From Thermodesulfovibrio yellowstonii DSM 11347 (GTDB lineage Bacteria; Nitrospirota; Thermodesulfovibrionia; Thermodesulfovibrionales; Thermodesulfovibrionaceae): 64,000 nucleotides of DNA. Each line of letters begins with the position of its first letter. Position 1 is the first letter of the stretch. The translations under genes were made by a program, and so were the position numbers. The stretch lies in assembly GCF_000020985.1 (NCBI RefSeq), contig NC_011296.1:1-64000 (forward strand), read 5' to 3'. The notes beneath the pieces are model-generated. The model ran no database searches. It worked only from the letters and a program-made list of their open reading frames with translations, and had not been told where the DNA came from. Positions 1 through 8,543 of this stretch are shown here, piece by piece.

Positions 1-13
1 AGGCTTCTGTCAA

Positions 14-1387
14 ATGTATCCCCGAGTTCTTATAGCAGGTGTTCGTGGTGGAGCAGGAAAAACAACTGTTACACTCGCAGTTATTTCAATTCTCAGAAAA
101 AAGGGGCTGAAGGTTTTTACTTTTAAAAAAGGACCTGACTATATTGACAGTGGTTGGTTAAGTCTTTTTTCAGGAAATCCCTGTTATAATCTTGACACAT
201 TCATGATACCTCCTAACAAAATTCTTGAATCATTCACAGAAAGAGCAAAAGGAGATGTCTCTGTAATAGAAGGAAACAGAGGACTCTTTGATGGGCTTGA
301 TACAGAAGGCTCTGTAAGTTCTGCTGAACTTGCTAAGCTTTTAAAATGTCCAGTAATTTTAGTAGTTGACTGCACAAAAATAACCCGTTCAGTAGCTGCA
401 TTGATTAATGGGTTTATCACATTTGATAAAGAGGTTCAGATAAAAGGTGTCGTATTAAATCAAGTTGCCAATCCAAGACATGAAAAAATAATAAAAGAAT
501 CAATAAAGAAATACTGCTCTGTTGAAGTAGTCGGATCAATACCAAGATTTAAGGATTTAAAAATGCCTGAAAGACATATGGGGCTTTTACCCTATCAAGA
601 ACATGAAATGCAAAAAGAAGCAGAAGATTTCATAAACAGGGTCTCTGAATATTTAGATAAAGAAAAAATCTGGCAGATAGCAAAAAATGCTCAGGATATA
701 TCTGATATTCAGAAAAGTAATAAATTTAATATAAATGATGCTGGAATTAAAATCGGCGTTATAAGAGACAGAGTATTTCAGTTTTACTATGAAGAAAATC
801 TTGAAGAATTAAAAAAATATGGGATGAAGCTCGTTTTCATTAATTCTCTTGAGGATAAAGCTCTTCCAGAAGTTGATACCTTATATATAGGAGGCGGTTT
901 TCCTGAGACTAATGTTAAATTTCTTTGTAATAATCTTCCATTAATGAAAGACATAAAAGAAAAAGCAGAAAAAGGACTTCCCATATATGCTGAATGCGGT
1001 GGATTAATGTATTTATGTAAAAGCCTAATTACAGATGAAGGAGAATTCCCCATGGTGGGGGTCTTTCCATTTAGACTAAAGATGTTTAAAAAACCTCAGG
1101 CACATGGATATGTCATAGCTAAGGTAAATAGTAATAATCCTTTTTATGAAGAAGGAGTGGAGCTAAAAGGGCATGAGTTTCACTATTCAAAGGTGATAGA
1201 CTATAATACTTTGCCTCACATGAGCTTTATTATGATGAGGGGCGAGGGAATCATAGAAAAAATGGACGGTGCCTGTTATAAAAATACACTTGGCACTTAT
1301 GTTCATATTCATGCTCTTGGCTGTGATGATTGGGTAAAAGGTATCTTAAAAAGAGCTAAAATCTATAAGGAGTCAAAAAATGCCTAA
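14..1387 (+). CDS. dsrN: CbiA-type cobyrinate a,c-diamide synthase / siroheme amidase (DsrN-like)
   Basis: Glutamine-dependent amidase of the CbiA/CobB family. The N-terminal ATPase domain opens with a P-loop (GVRGGAGKTT, about residues 9-18). The C-terminal class I-like glutamine amidotransferase domain has the nucleophile Cys in AECGGLMYL and a late HEFHYS motif. Length (457 aa) fits the family. In dsr loci this gene, called dsrN, is thought to amidate siroheme for sulfite reductase. The dsrC-dsrMKJOP genes downstream favour that reading over a role in cobalamin synthesis. The ATG used here has no clear Shine-Dalgarno, and the frame stays open to the window edge, so the true start may lie upstream. 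It overlaps the next gene by 8 bp. Family confident; siroheme substrate inferred. Confidence 0.85.
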   Translation: MYPRVLIAGVRGGAGKTTVTLAVISILRKKGLKVFTFKKGPDYIDSGWLSLFSGNPCYNLDTFMIPPNKILESFTERAKGDVSVIEGNRGLFDGLDTEGSVSSAELAKLLKCPVILVVDCTKITRSVAALINGFITFDKEVQIKGVVLNQVANPRHEKIIKESIKKYCSVEVVGSIPRFKDLKMPERHMGLLPYQEHEMQKEAEDFINRVSEYLDKEKIWQIAKNAQDISDIQKSNKFNINDAGIKIGVIRDRVFQFYYEENLEELKKYGMKLVFINSLEDKALPEVDTLYIGGGFPETNVKFLCNNLPLMKDIKEKAEKGLPIYAECGGLMYLCKSLITDEGEFPMVGVFPFRLKMFKKPQAHGYVIAKVNSNNPFYEEGVELKGHEFHYSKVIDYNTLPHMSFIMMRGEGIIEKMDGACYKNTLGTYVHIHALGCDDWVKGILKRAKIYKESKNA

Positions 1388-2354
1388 AAGAGAATTGCCC
1401 ACCTGTCTTTTTTGTGGAAGAGCAATAAATCCTCCTCAGGAAACTTTTACAGAAATAGGAGACGTAATATATGGGAAATGCGCCTGTGGTGCAATTTATG
1501 TATGCGAACCAACAGGTCATAATCAAGGAGATGCTCTGGTTGATGCCATGCTTCTTGCCTCTCCTGAAGGAATTGATAATGTTGAATTGGGAGTAAATTT
1601 TGAATTAAGAGAAAGAGACTATGACTTGAGAACTCATCAGTATGTTTATATGAAAACTTCACGTTTTAATGGAAGACTTTTTTTTATTAAAGCATTGACT
1701 GGAGGATTAAAGTCCGCTGTTCATGAAAAAATTAATATCAATAAAAAGGACTTTATATCCCTTCTTGAAAACTTAGATTTTGAAACAATTGAAAAAGCAT
1801 CTTTACAAAATAAAAATATATTTGGATGGCTAATTTCTCTTTCTTATGATAAAGACAATCCCCTTTCATGGAAAGCAATAGAAGCAATGGGGCATGTAGC
1901 AAAAGCACATGTTTCTGCTCAAGATATAGAACCTCTCAGAAATACTATTAGAAAGCTTCTATGGTCAATGACCGATGAATCAGGTGGAATTGGATGGAGA
2001 GCTGCTGAGCTAATAGGCGAAATAATATATGCAGAGCCTTCACTTTTCAGTGATATAATACCAATACTGTGGTCACAAAGAGAGGAAGGAAGCTTTCTTG
2101 AAAGCGTTCTAAGAAGCATGATCAAACTTTCCAATAAAATCAATCTCAGTGATTATATAAAAATTAATAAAGAAGAATTAGAAAATCTTCTAATTCATGA
2201 AAATGATGAAATCAAGGCTCTTGCAGCAATTCTGATTAGCAAAATTAAAAGTCATATTCCTATTCCTGAGGATATTAAAAATATAATTTTATCAGTTTAT
2301 ACCAGAGGCAACATAATAAAACTTAAAACCTCTAAGGCTGAAAAATTTTTATAA
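1380..2354 (+). CDS. Zinc-ribbon protein with helical-repeat C-terminus, dsr-locus associated (DVU0298-like)
   Basis: Conserved hypothetical protein. The N-terminus has paired cysteines (CLFCG about residues 10-14 and CACG about residues 34-37), suggesting a zinc ribbon. It then has a conserved-looking block with GHNQGDALVDAM and LRTHQYVYM. The C-terminal half is helical and resembles HEAT-type repeats. I recall similar proteins catalogued as the DVU0298 family in sulfate reducers, but could not check this. It overlaps dsrN by 8 bp, so the two are cotranscribed and probably act together. It is cytoplasmic, with no signal peptide or membrane segment. Function unknown; a role in sulfite reductase assembly or regulation is only a guess from context. 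Confidence 0.6.
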   Translation: MPKRELPTCLFCGRAINPPQETFTEIGDVIYGKCACGAIYVCEPTGHNQGDALVDAMLLASPEGIDNVELGVNFELRERDYDLRTHQYVYMKTSRFNGRLFFIKALTGGLKSAVHEKININKKDFISLLENLDFETIEKASLQNKNIFGWLISLSYDKDNPLSWKAIEAMGHVAKAHVSAQDIEPLRNTIRKLLWSMTDESGGIGWRAAELIGEIIYAEPSLFSDIIPILWSQREEGSFLESVLRSMIKLSNKINLSDYIKINKEELENLLIHENDEIKALAAILISKIKSHIPIPEDIKNIILSVYTRGNIIKLKTSKAEKFL

Positions 2355-2402
2355 AATTATAAACTAAATTTATTTGACTTTAAAACTCATTATACTTTAA
2401 AG

Positions 2403-2432
2403 TTGTTTTACTTTTTAAAATGCAAATATAAC
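2403..2432 (+). promoter_or_regulatory. Possible sigma-70 promoter of dsrC
   Basis: TTGTTT (2403-2408) and TATAAC (2427-2432) are separated by 18 bp in the AT-rich gap before dsrC. The match is modest and other AT-rich hexamers are nearby. A 10-bp palindrome, ACTTTAAAGT, at 2394-2403 overlaps the -35 and could be an operator. Confidence 0.3.
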
Positions 2433-2469
2433 TTGAAGTTCTTTTTCTAAAGAAGTTAAAATATTTGCA
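2421..2469 (+). promoter_or_regulatory. Long inverted repeat in the dsrC leader
   Basis: TGCAAATAT (2421-2429) is exactly repeated in inverted form as ATATTTGCA (2461-2469). Inner arms AACTT (2430-2434) and AAGTT (2453-2457) can extend the stem past a 3-nt bulge. The structure ends 12 nt before the strong ribosome site AAGGAGG (2481-2487), leaving that site free. It could be an mRNA-stabilising 5' hairpin or an operator. It is not a terminator, because no U-run follows. Confidence 0.5.
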
Positions 2470-2494
2470 AAAAAAACTAAAAGGAGGTTGGAAA

Positions 2495-2830
2495 ATGCCT
2501 TACATTGAATTTAAGGGAAAGCAAATTGAGCTTGATGAGGATGGTTACATTCAGAATCTTGATGATTGGACACCAGAGCTTGCAGAGTATATGGCACAGC
2601 AAGATGGGCTTACATTAACTGAACAACATTGGGAAGTTATTAACTTCTTAAGAGACTATTATCAAAAATATCAAATTGCACCAATGATTAAAATTCTTGT
2701 TAAAGAAATGGCAAAGATGTTTGGACCTGACAAGGGTAATACAAAATATCTCTATGGATTATTCCCAGACGGACCAGCAAAGCAAGCCTGTAGATACGCT
2801 GGTCTTCCAAAACCAACAGGATGCGTATAA
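2495..2830 (+). CDS. dsrC: DsrC, sulfur-carrier protein of dissimilatory sulfite reduction
   Basis: DsrC receives the sulfur produced by DsrAB as a trisulfide on two C-terminal cysteines and passes it to the DsrMKJOP membrane complex. The C-terminal arm shows the diagnostic arrangement: CRYAGLPKPTGCV, two Cys separated by ten residues with the second penultimate. That marks a true redox-active DsrC rather than a TusE homologue. Length 111 aa is normal. The frame extends to a TTG at 2465, but the ATG at 2495 has a perfect AAGGAGG seven nucleotides upstream and gives the usual MPYIEFKGK start. The gene is monocistronic, with its own leader hairpin and strong terminator, as expected for an abundant protein. 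Confidence 0.97.
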   Translation: MPYIEFKGKQIELDEDGYIQNLDDWTPELAEYMAQQDGLTLTEQHWEVINFLRDYYQKYQIAPMIKILVKEMAKMFGPDKGNTKYLYGLFPDGPAKQACRYAGLPKPTGCV

Positions 2831-2840
2831 TTTCTTTTAT

Positions 2841-2868
2841 AAAGGGGCAGGAAACTGCCCCTTTTTTT
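2841..2868 (+). terminator. Rho-independent terminator after dsrC
   Basis: The stem GGGGCAG / CTGCCCC closes a GAAA tetraloop (2844-2861) and is followed by seven T residues. It lies 13 bp after the dsrC stop, so dsrC is probably transcribed at a different level from dsrMKJOP. Confidence 0.9.
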
Positions 2869-2911
2869 CTACCGAAAGGGGGGATAACAAAACTAATTAC
2901 AGGAGAAGGAG

Positions 2912-3430
2912 ATGCCTATTAAAGACCTCCTTTCAAAAAAAAGGAAGGCAATAGTTAACAAATCCTTTGAATTAACCATAGCTACTTATCCTGAGGAAAG
3001 TCAGAGTTTTTTAAAAGACAGTTCAAGACAGTTTACTAATCCTATTGGATACAATCTTTATCAATCAATTGAACAGATAGTAGAAAAAATAATCAATGAA
3101 GAACCTATTGAAAGCTTTCTTCCTCCCTTAGAGGAAATCATTAAAATAAGAGCAGTTCAAGATTTTACTCCATCTCAGGCAGTAGGATTTATATTTCTTA
3201 TCAAAAAAGCTTTTCAGGATGAACTTGAAAAGGAGATAGAACCGTTTCAAATATTGGATTTTCTCTCAAGAATAGATTCTCTCTCACTTATAGCTTTTGA
3301 CATATTCATGAAGTACAGAGAAAAAATCTACGACCTGAAATCAAAGGAACTTATAGACAGAACATGGTGGATTTTAAAAAAATGGAACATTGTTTCAGAG
3401 ATTCCAGACAAAACAGTACAAACCAAATAA
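2912..3430 (+). CDS. RsbRD N-terminal-domain-like protein preceding dsrM
   Basis: All-helical 172-aa protein resembling the N-terminal globin-like domain of RsbR/RsbRD stress-sensor proteins. Motifs seen are NPIGYNLYQSIEQIVEK in the first half and FTPSQAVGFIFLIKKAF in the middle. It lacks any STAS domain, so it is a stand-alone sensory-type module. A similar gene directly before dsrM is known in sulfate reducers, as I recall. It has a ribosome site (AGGAGAAGGAG) and lies 25 bp upstream of dsrM, so it belongs to the dsrM operon. A heme- or redox-sensing role in controlling the complex is possible but unproven. No membrane segments are visible. Confidence 0.65.
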   Translation: MPIKDLLSKKRKAIVNKSFELTIATYPEESQSFLKDSSRQFTNPIGYNLYQSIEQIVEKIINEEPIESFLPPLEEIIKIRAVQDFTPSQAVGFIFLIKKAFQDELEKEIEPFQILDFLSRIDSLSLIAFDIFMKYREKIYDLKSKELIDRTWWILKKWNIVSEIPDKTVQTK

Positions 3431-3455
3431 AAATTAAAAAGTGAGGTAGGGTGAG

Positions 3456-4445
3456 ATGGGTATAGGATTAGCTTTTATAATTGTTTTAGGTTTAATCCTT
3501 TTTGCCTACATAGGTACAGAACTTTTAGGCTTAAAAAGCCTATTCGCTGTTGTTTTCCCTTATGCAGCCCTGATTGTTTTCTTGATAGGCTTTATTCGCA
3601 GGATGGTTAAGTGGGGTAAATCTCCAGTTCCATTCAGGATACCAACAACAGCAGGACAGCAGTTTTCACTTCCATGGATTAAGTACAGCAAAATTGACAA
3701 CCCGGCTACAGGCTGGGGGGCGGCTTTAAGAATGTTTTTTGAAATTGCCTTTTTCAGATCTCTTTTTAGAAACACTAAAGCTGAGATAATGAATGGAAAA
3801 CTCTATGTTGGTTCAAACAAATGGCTATGGATTGGAGCTTTAGCCTTTCACTATTCATTTCTTATTATACTTGTCAGACACCTGAGATTTTTCATGGCGC
3901 AGACTCCATGGTGCATATCTGTTGTTGACTCTGTAGATTCCTTCTGGCAGATAGGTCTTCCAATGGTCTATATGACTGATATAATTATCGGTGCGGCTCT
4001 TCTATATCTTCTTGGAAGAAGAATTTTCAATCCTCAAGTTAAATACATTTCTCTTCCATCAGATTATTTCCCTTTATTCCTAATTATTGGCATAATAGCC
4101 ACAGGTGTAATGATGAGATATTTTGCAAGAGTTGATATTACAGCAATAAAAGAACTCACCTTAGGACTTGCATATCTCAAACCATCAGTTCCTGAAGGAA
4201 TAGGAAGCCTCTTTTACATTCATCTTTTCCTTGTAAGCGTCCTTTTTGCATATTTCCCATTTAGTAAACTTATGCACATGGGTGGAGTGTTCTTAAGTCC
4301 GACAAGAAATCTTGCAAATAACAACCGAATGGAAAGACATGTGAATCCATGGGATTATCCGGTTAAACATCGTCATTATGAAGAATATGAAGATGAATTT
4401 AGAGAAAAAATGAAAAAAGCTGGAATACCAGTAGAAAAGGAGTGA
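3456..4445 (+). CDS. dsrM: DsrM, NarI-like cytochrome b subunit of the DsrMKJOP complex
   Basis: Integral membrane diheme cytochrome b subunit that exchanges electrons with menaquinone and passes them to DsrK. The 329-aa sequence has several hydrophobic helices, beginning at residues 5-48, then LWIGALAFHYSFLIILVRHLRF with His residues suited to heme b ligation, and a later FYIHLFLVS and FSKLMHMGG helix pair. This is the NarI-type pattern. The C-terminal tail is charged and cytoplasmic. Its stop is 4 bp before dsrK, so translation is probably coupled. Identification is secure from sequence plus the complete MKJOP order. Confidence 0.95.
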   Translation: MGIGLAFIIVLGLILFAYIGTELLGLKSLFAVVFPYAALIVFLIGFIRRMVKWGKSPVPFRIPTTAGQQFSLPWIKYSKIDNPATGWGAALRMFFEIAFFRSLFRNTKAEIMNGKLYVGSNKWLWIGALAFHYSFLIILVRHLRFFMAQTPWCISVVDSVDSFWQIGLPMVYMTDIIIGAALLYLLGRRIFNPQVKYISLPSDYFPLFLIIGIIATGVMMRYFARVDITAIKELTLGLAYLKPSVPEGIGSLFYIHLFLVSVLFAYFPFSKLMHMGGVFLSPTRNLANNNRMERHVNPWDYPVKHRHYEEYEDEFREKMKKAGIPVEKE

Positions 4446-4449
4446 GACC

Positions 4450-6063
4450 ATGGGACTTCCAAGACCAGAAGAATTAATTTCAAATGTTAATTTAAAGAAG
4501 ATGCCATCCAAATGGTGGATGGATACTTTGCCAGTTGAATTTAAGCCTGGCTTTTACTGTTATGGTGCAAAGGGTAAAAATTTAGAGTATGTAAACTTCC
4601 CCAATGCAAGAGATTTTCATGTTACTGATGAAGACTGGAAACTTCCAGAAGACTGGAAGAAAATTGTCATTGAGGGAATTAAACAGAGGCTTGAGAGATT
4701 TAGAACCTTCCATGTATTCATGGATATCTGTGTTCGTTGCGGTGCCTGTGCTGATAAGTGCCACTTCTTCATAGGAACAGGGGATCCAAAAAATATGCCT
4801 GTTCTTAGAGCAGAACTTTTAAGGTCCGTGTACAGAAAATATTTCACCTCTGGCGGAAAGTTATTTGGAAGAAATGGCGGAGCAAGAGACCTTGATATTG
4901 ATGTTTTAAAGGAACTCTGGTATTACTTCTACCAGTGTACAGAATGCAGGCGTTGTTCTCTTTTCTGCCCCTACGGAATTGACACAGCAGAGATAACAAT
5001 AATAGCAAGAGAACTGCTTAATCTTCTTGGGTTAAATACTGACTGGATATCAGGACCGGTTGCCAACTGTTACAGAACAGGTAACCATCTTGGAATAGAG
5101 CCTCATACAATGAAATCTACTCTTGAATTTATGTGTAATGATATTGAAGAGATTACTGGTATCAAAATTGAGCCCCCAATAAATAAAAAAGGTGCTGAAA
5201 TTCTCTTTATAACCCCTTCAGGAGACCTTTTTGCAGACCCAGGAATATACAATGCCATGGGCTACATGATGCTTTTCCATGAACTCGGGCTTGACTACAC
5301 ATGGAGCACCTTTGCCTCAGAAGGTGGAAACTTCGGTTTCTTTACATCAATGGAGATGGCAAAAAGACTCCATTCTAAGATCTATGAAGAGGCAAAAAGA
5401 CTGAAGGTTAAATGGATACTTGGTGGAGAATGCGGACACATGTGGAGAGTATGGCATCAGTATCATAATACATGGTATGGTCCTGTAGATTTTCTTGAAG
5501 AACCCGTGTCTCCAATTACAGGGACAAAGTTTGAAAATGCAAAATCAAATAAAATTGTCCACATAAGCGAATTTACAGCAGATTTAATAAAACACGGTGT
5601 TTTAAAATTTGACAAATCAAGAAATGACAACCTTATAGTAACCTTCCATGATTCCTGTAACCCCTCTCGTGGTATGGGAATTTTTGAAGAACCAAGATAT
5701 ATTATTAAAAATGTATGCAATCACTTTTATGAAATGCCTGATGAAACAATAAGAGAACAAACATTCTGCTGCGGGGGTGGTTCTGGATTAAACGCCGGTG
5801 AGATTATGGAACTAAGAATGAGAGGAGGCTTCCCCAGAGCCAATGCAGTAAGATATGTTCATGAAAAATTCGGCGTAAACATGCTTGCAAATATATGTGC
5901 AATTGACAGAGCAACGCTACCACCACTTATGGATTACTGGGTACCAGGAGTTAGAGTATCAGGAGTTACAGAACTTGTAGCCAATGCAATGATAATGAAG
6001 GGAGAAAAAGAAAGAACAATGAACTTAAGGATGGAGCCACTACCAGGAAAGGAGGAAGAGTAA
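4450..6063 (+). CDS. dsrK: DsrK, HdrD-like iron-sulfur subunit (DsrC disulfide/trisulfide reductase)
   Basis: Catalytic cytoplasmic subunit of DsrMKJOP, related to heterodisulfide reductase HdrD. It takes electrons from DsrM and is thought to reduce the DsrC trisulfide or disulfide. It carries two [4Fe-4S] motifs at C94/C97/C100/C104 (CVRCGACADKC) and C163/C166/C169/C173 (CTECRRCSLFC). C-terminal CCG-type elements follow (HDSCNPSRG and FCCGGGSG) for the unusual catalytic cluster. Length 537 aa is typical. It sits tightly between dsrM and dsrJ (1 bp gap to dsrJ). Confidence 0.96.
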   Translation: MGLPRPEELISNVNLKKMPSKWWMDTLPVEFKPGFYCYGAKGKNLEYVNFPNARDFHVTDEDWKLPEDWKKIVIEGIKQRLERFRTFHVFMDICVRCGACADKCHFFIGTGDPKNMPVLRAELLRSVYRKYFTSGGKLFGRNGGARDLDIDVLKELWYYFYQCTECRRCSLFCPYGIDTAEITIIARELLNLLGLNTDWISGPVANCYRTGNHLGIEPHTMKSTLEFMCNDIEEITGIKIEPPINKKGAEILFITPSGDLFADPGIYNAMGYMMLFHELGLDYTWSTFASEGGNFGFFTSMEMAKRLHSKIYEEAKRLKVKWILGGECGHMWRVWHQYHNTWYGPVDFLEEPVSPITGTKFENAKSNKIVHISEFTADLIKHGVLKFDKSRNDNLIVTFHDSCNPSRGMGIFEEPRYIIKNVCNHFYEMPDETIREQTFCCGGGSGLNAGEIMELRMRGGFPRANAVRYVHEKFGVNMLANICAIDRATLPPLMDYWVPGVRVSGVTELVANAMIMKGEKERTMNLRMEPLPGKEEE

Positions 6064-6064
6064 A

Positions 6065-6466
6065 ATGTATGATGGATGGAAAATAATTCTTGGCTTAGTA
6101 GTTTTTGTAATAATCGTAACGCTGCCTTTTACAATGAGTATAGGAAAAACTTATGTGCAGCCTAAACCAAGTATTGATACTCCTGAAATCCAAAAAATGG
6201 AAAAGAAACAATGTATTGAATCAAAACAGTATATGCGCGAAGCTCACATCAAGCTTCTCTATTCCTGGAAAGATTATGCTACAAGAGAAGGTAAAAGAGT
6301 TTATATAGCATCAGACGGCAAACAATACAATATAAGCCTTCAGAATACCTGTATGAAATGCCATTCTAACAAGGAAAAATTCTGTGATGAATGCCACAAC
6401 TATGTGAGTGTTAAGCCCTATTGCTGGGATTGCCATATTGAGCCTAAGGTGGGAGGGTTAAAATGA
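6065..6466 (+). CDS. dsrJ: DsrJ, periplasmic triheme cytochrome c
   Basis: Small periplasmic cytochrome of the DsrMKJOP complex. A hydrophobic N-terminal segment (about residues 6-25) acts as an uncleaved anchor or signal. Exactly three heme c sites are visible: CMKCH, CDECH and CWDCH. Upstream, KKQCIESKQYMREAH contains the conserved Cys and Met that DsrJ is known to use as unusual axial ligands. The 133-aa length is normal. The coding region overlaps dsrO by 4 bp. Confidence 0.95.
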   Translation: MYDGWKIILGLVVFVIIVTLPFTMSIGKTYVQPKPSIDTPEIQKMEKKQCIESKQYMREAHIKLLYSWKDYATREGKRVYIASDGKQYNISLQNTCMKCHSNKEKFCDECHNYVSVKPYCWDCHIEPKVGGLK

Positions 6467-7233
6467 TAAGTAGAAGAGATTTTCTAAAGATAACAGCCTT
6501 CACTTCTTTGCTCGGCTTGGGTGGTGCATTTACTATTAATGCATTAGAAAAAGAGTCAGGGCAGAAAGTATTACAAGATATTAAAGCAATGAAGGGTAAG
6601 AGATGGGCAATGGTGATTGATACAAGGAAATTTAAAACTGAACAAGACTTTGAAAAAGTCATCAAAGCCTGTCATAAAGCTCACAATGTTCCTGAAATTA
6701 TCAATCCTCTTCACGAAGTAAAATGGATATGGACTGATGATTATGAGCATTCCTTTGCTGGGACAGCAGAAGAATATATATCAGAAGAGATCAAACATAG
6801 AAAATTTCTACTTCTTTGCAATCATTGTGATAACGCACCCTGCGTAAGAGTTTGCCCTGTTAAGGCAACATTCAAAAGAGCTGATGGTATTACAATGCAA
6901 GATATGCATCGTTGCATAGGTTGTAAATTTTGCATGGCTGGATGTCCTTATGGTGCAAGAAACTATAACTTTCTGCCACCAAGAGACTATATCAAAGAAT
7001 TAAATCCTGAATATCCAACAAGAACAATCGGCGTTGTTGAAAAATGCACATTCTGTAATGAAAGAATAGATAAAGGTCTTCTTCCATATTGCGTAGAGGC
7101 TTCAGAGGGGAAAATAGTATTCGGGGATTTATTTGACACTAAATCTGAAATCAGAAAAGTTCTTTCTGAAAATATAGTTATTCGCAGAAAAGTTGAACTT
7201 GGCACACAACCAATGGTTTTCTACATAATTTAA
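6463..7233 (+). CDS. dsrO: DsrO, Tat-exported ferredoxin-like subunit
   Basis: Periplasmic iron-sulfur protein of the complex that links DsrJ to DsrP. The N-terminus is a twin-arginine signal (SRRDFLK followed by a hydrophobic stretch). Several cysteine groups for [4Fe-4S] clusters follow: CNHCDNAPCVRVCP, CIGCKFCMAGCP and CTFCNERIDKGLLPYC. This matches the four-cluster ferredoxins that pair with NrfD-like membrane subunits. It overlaps dsrJ by 4 bp and lies 13 bp before dsrP. Confidence 0.95.
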   Translation: MISRRDFLKITAFTSLLGLGGAFTINALEKESGQKVLQDIKAMKGKRWAMVIDTRKFKTEQDFEKVIKACHKAHNVPEIINPLHEVKWIWTDDYEHSFAGTAEEYISEEIKHRKFLLLCNHCDNAPCVRVCPVKATFKRADGITMQDMHRCIGCKFCMAGCPYGARNYNFLPPRDYIKELNPEYPTRTIGVVEKCTFCNERIDKGLLPYCVEASEGKIVFGDLFDTKSEIRKVLSENIVIRRKVELGTQPMVFYII

Positions 7234-7246
7234 CGGGAGGTAAGAG

Positions 7247-8437
7247 ATGCTTGATTTAGCGTTAAAAGGCAAACCAAGATACTGGATTTGGGTATCCTTT
7301 TTAATAACAATGATACTTATTGGATTTATATGCTGGATGAGAGAACATCACATCGGCGCAGCTTTTACAACAGGATTAAGCAGAGATGTAACATGGGGAT
7401 TTCATGTTGGACAATTAACCTTTTTTGTTGGTGTTGCTGCTTCTGCTGTACTTGTTGTTCTCCCATACTATTTTCATAACTATAAAACCTTCGGAAGACT
7501 GGCTGTAATTGGCGAGTTTCTTGCTGTTGGATGTGTTTTGATAGCCATGCTATCTGTTTTTGTTATCATGGGACAGCCTTCTCGTGTATGGAATGTCTTA
7601 CTTCATGCTACACCTCATTCAATTATCTTCTGGGATATGGTGGTTCTTATAACTTATTTATCTTTAAATTTACTCTGTGGATGGACAGTTCTTCATGCTG
7701 AGAAAAAAAGCGCTCCACCGCCAAAATGGATCAAACCATTTATATATTGGGCAATTCTGTGGGCGCCCTCAATCCATACAGTAACAGCCTTTCTATATGC
7801 CGGTTTACCTGGAAGACCTCACTGGATGACAGCCCTTCAGGCAGCTCACTTTCTTGCCACCGCCTTTGCAGCAGGACCTTCATTGCTCATAATTCTTAGC
7901 ATGATAATAAGAAAAGTCTCCAAGTTTGACCCAGGGCAGCAGGCAATCAACAAGCTTGCAGAGATAGCAACCTATGCATTAATAATTCATCTGTTCTTCA
8001 TCGGGCTTGAATTCTTTACAGCATTCTACAGTCAGATACCTGATCACATGAAATCATTGATATATCTATATTACGGACTTGAAGGACACGAAAAACTTGT
8101 TCCATGGATGGCTATATCAACACTACTTGCATTTGTTGGATTGATTATTTTCATATTTCCGCCTCTTAGAAAATGGAATGTAACCAAATTGATTGCTGCT
8201 GTTTGCATATTTTTCTCAATATGGATGGATAAGGGATTTGCATTTGTAGTAAGCGGTTTTATTCCAAATCCATTTGACAGAGTAACAGAAGCATGGATTG
8301 CTTTAAATGAATTTCTTGTTGCTGCTGGCGTATGGTCAGTAGGTGCACTTGTCATAACTGTTCTTTACAAAATTGCTATTACAGTAAAAGAAAAGTCAGT
8401 TTTTGACAAATACGGGCAGAAACAGATTGTTGATTAA
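7247..8437 (+). CDS. dsrP: DsrP, NrfD-like integral membrane subunit
   Basis: Polytopic membrane protein of the NrfD/PsrC family with about ten hydrophobic helices across 396 aa. It is the second quinone-interacting module of DsrMKJOP, next to the DsrO/DsrJ periplasmic arm. Recognisable segments include TWGFHVGQLTFFVGVAASAVLVVLP near the start and FLATAFAAGPSLLIILSMI in the middle. A GGGAGGTAAGAG ribosome site precedes the ATG. It is the last gene of the operon and is followed by a hairpin shared with the convergent pyrG. Confidence 0.94.
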   Translation: MLDLALKGKPRYWIWVSFLITMILIGFICWMREHHIGAAFTTGLSRDVTWGFHVGQLTFFVGVAASAVLVVLPYYFHNYKTFGRLAVIGEFLAVGCVLIAMLSVFVIMGQPSRVWNVLLHATPHSIIFWDMVVLITYLSLNLLCGWTVLHAEKKSAPPPKWIKPFIYWAILWAPSIHTVTAFLYAGLPGRPHWMTALQAAHFLATAFAAGPSLLIILSMIIRKVSKFDPGQQAINKLAEIATYALIIHLFFIGLEFFTAFYSQIPDHMKSLIYLYYGLEGHEKLVPWMAISTLLAFVGLIIFIFPPLRKWNVTKLIAAVCIFFSIWMDKGFAFVVSGFIPNPFDRVTEAWIALNEFLVAAGVWSVGALVITVLYKIAITVKEKSVFDKYGQKQIVD

Positions 8438-8460
8438 AAAAATTATTGGTTATAACTAAT

Positions 8461-8494
8461 AGAGAAGCGGGAGACATTCTCGCTTCTCTATTTA
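8461..8494. terminator. Hairpin between convergent dsrP and pyrG
   Basis: AGAGAAGCG and CGCTTCTCT form a perfect 9-bp stem that extends inward with wobble pairs (8461-8489). Only a short T-rich stretch follows on the plus strand. It probably terminates dsrMKJOP and may also stop pyrG transcripts from the other side. Confidence 0.6.
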
Positions 8495-8543
8495 TTCTTC
8501 TCGTAAATTTTCTCTATTCTTGATGCCACTTTTTATTGGTTCA

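Noticed and set aside
2697-2954. Reading frame over the dsrC 3' end and terminator
   Set aside because: It runs through the terminator hairpin and overlaps two well-supported genes in other frames.
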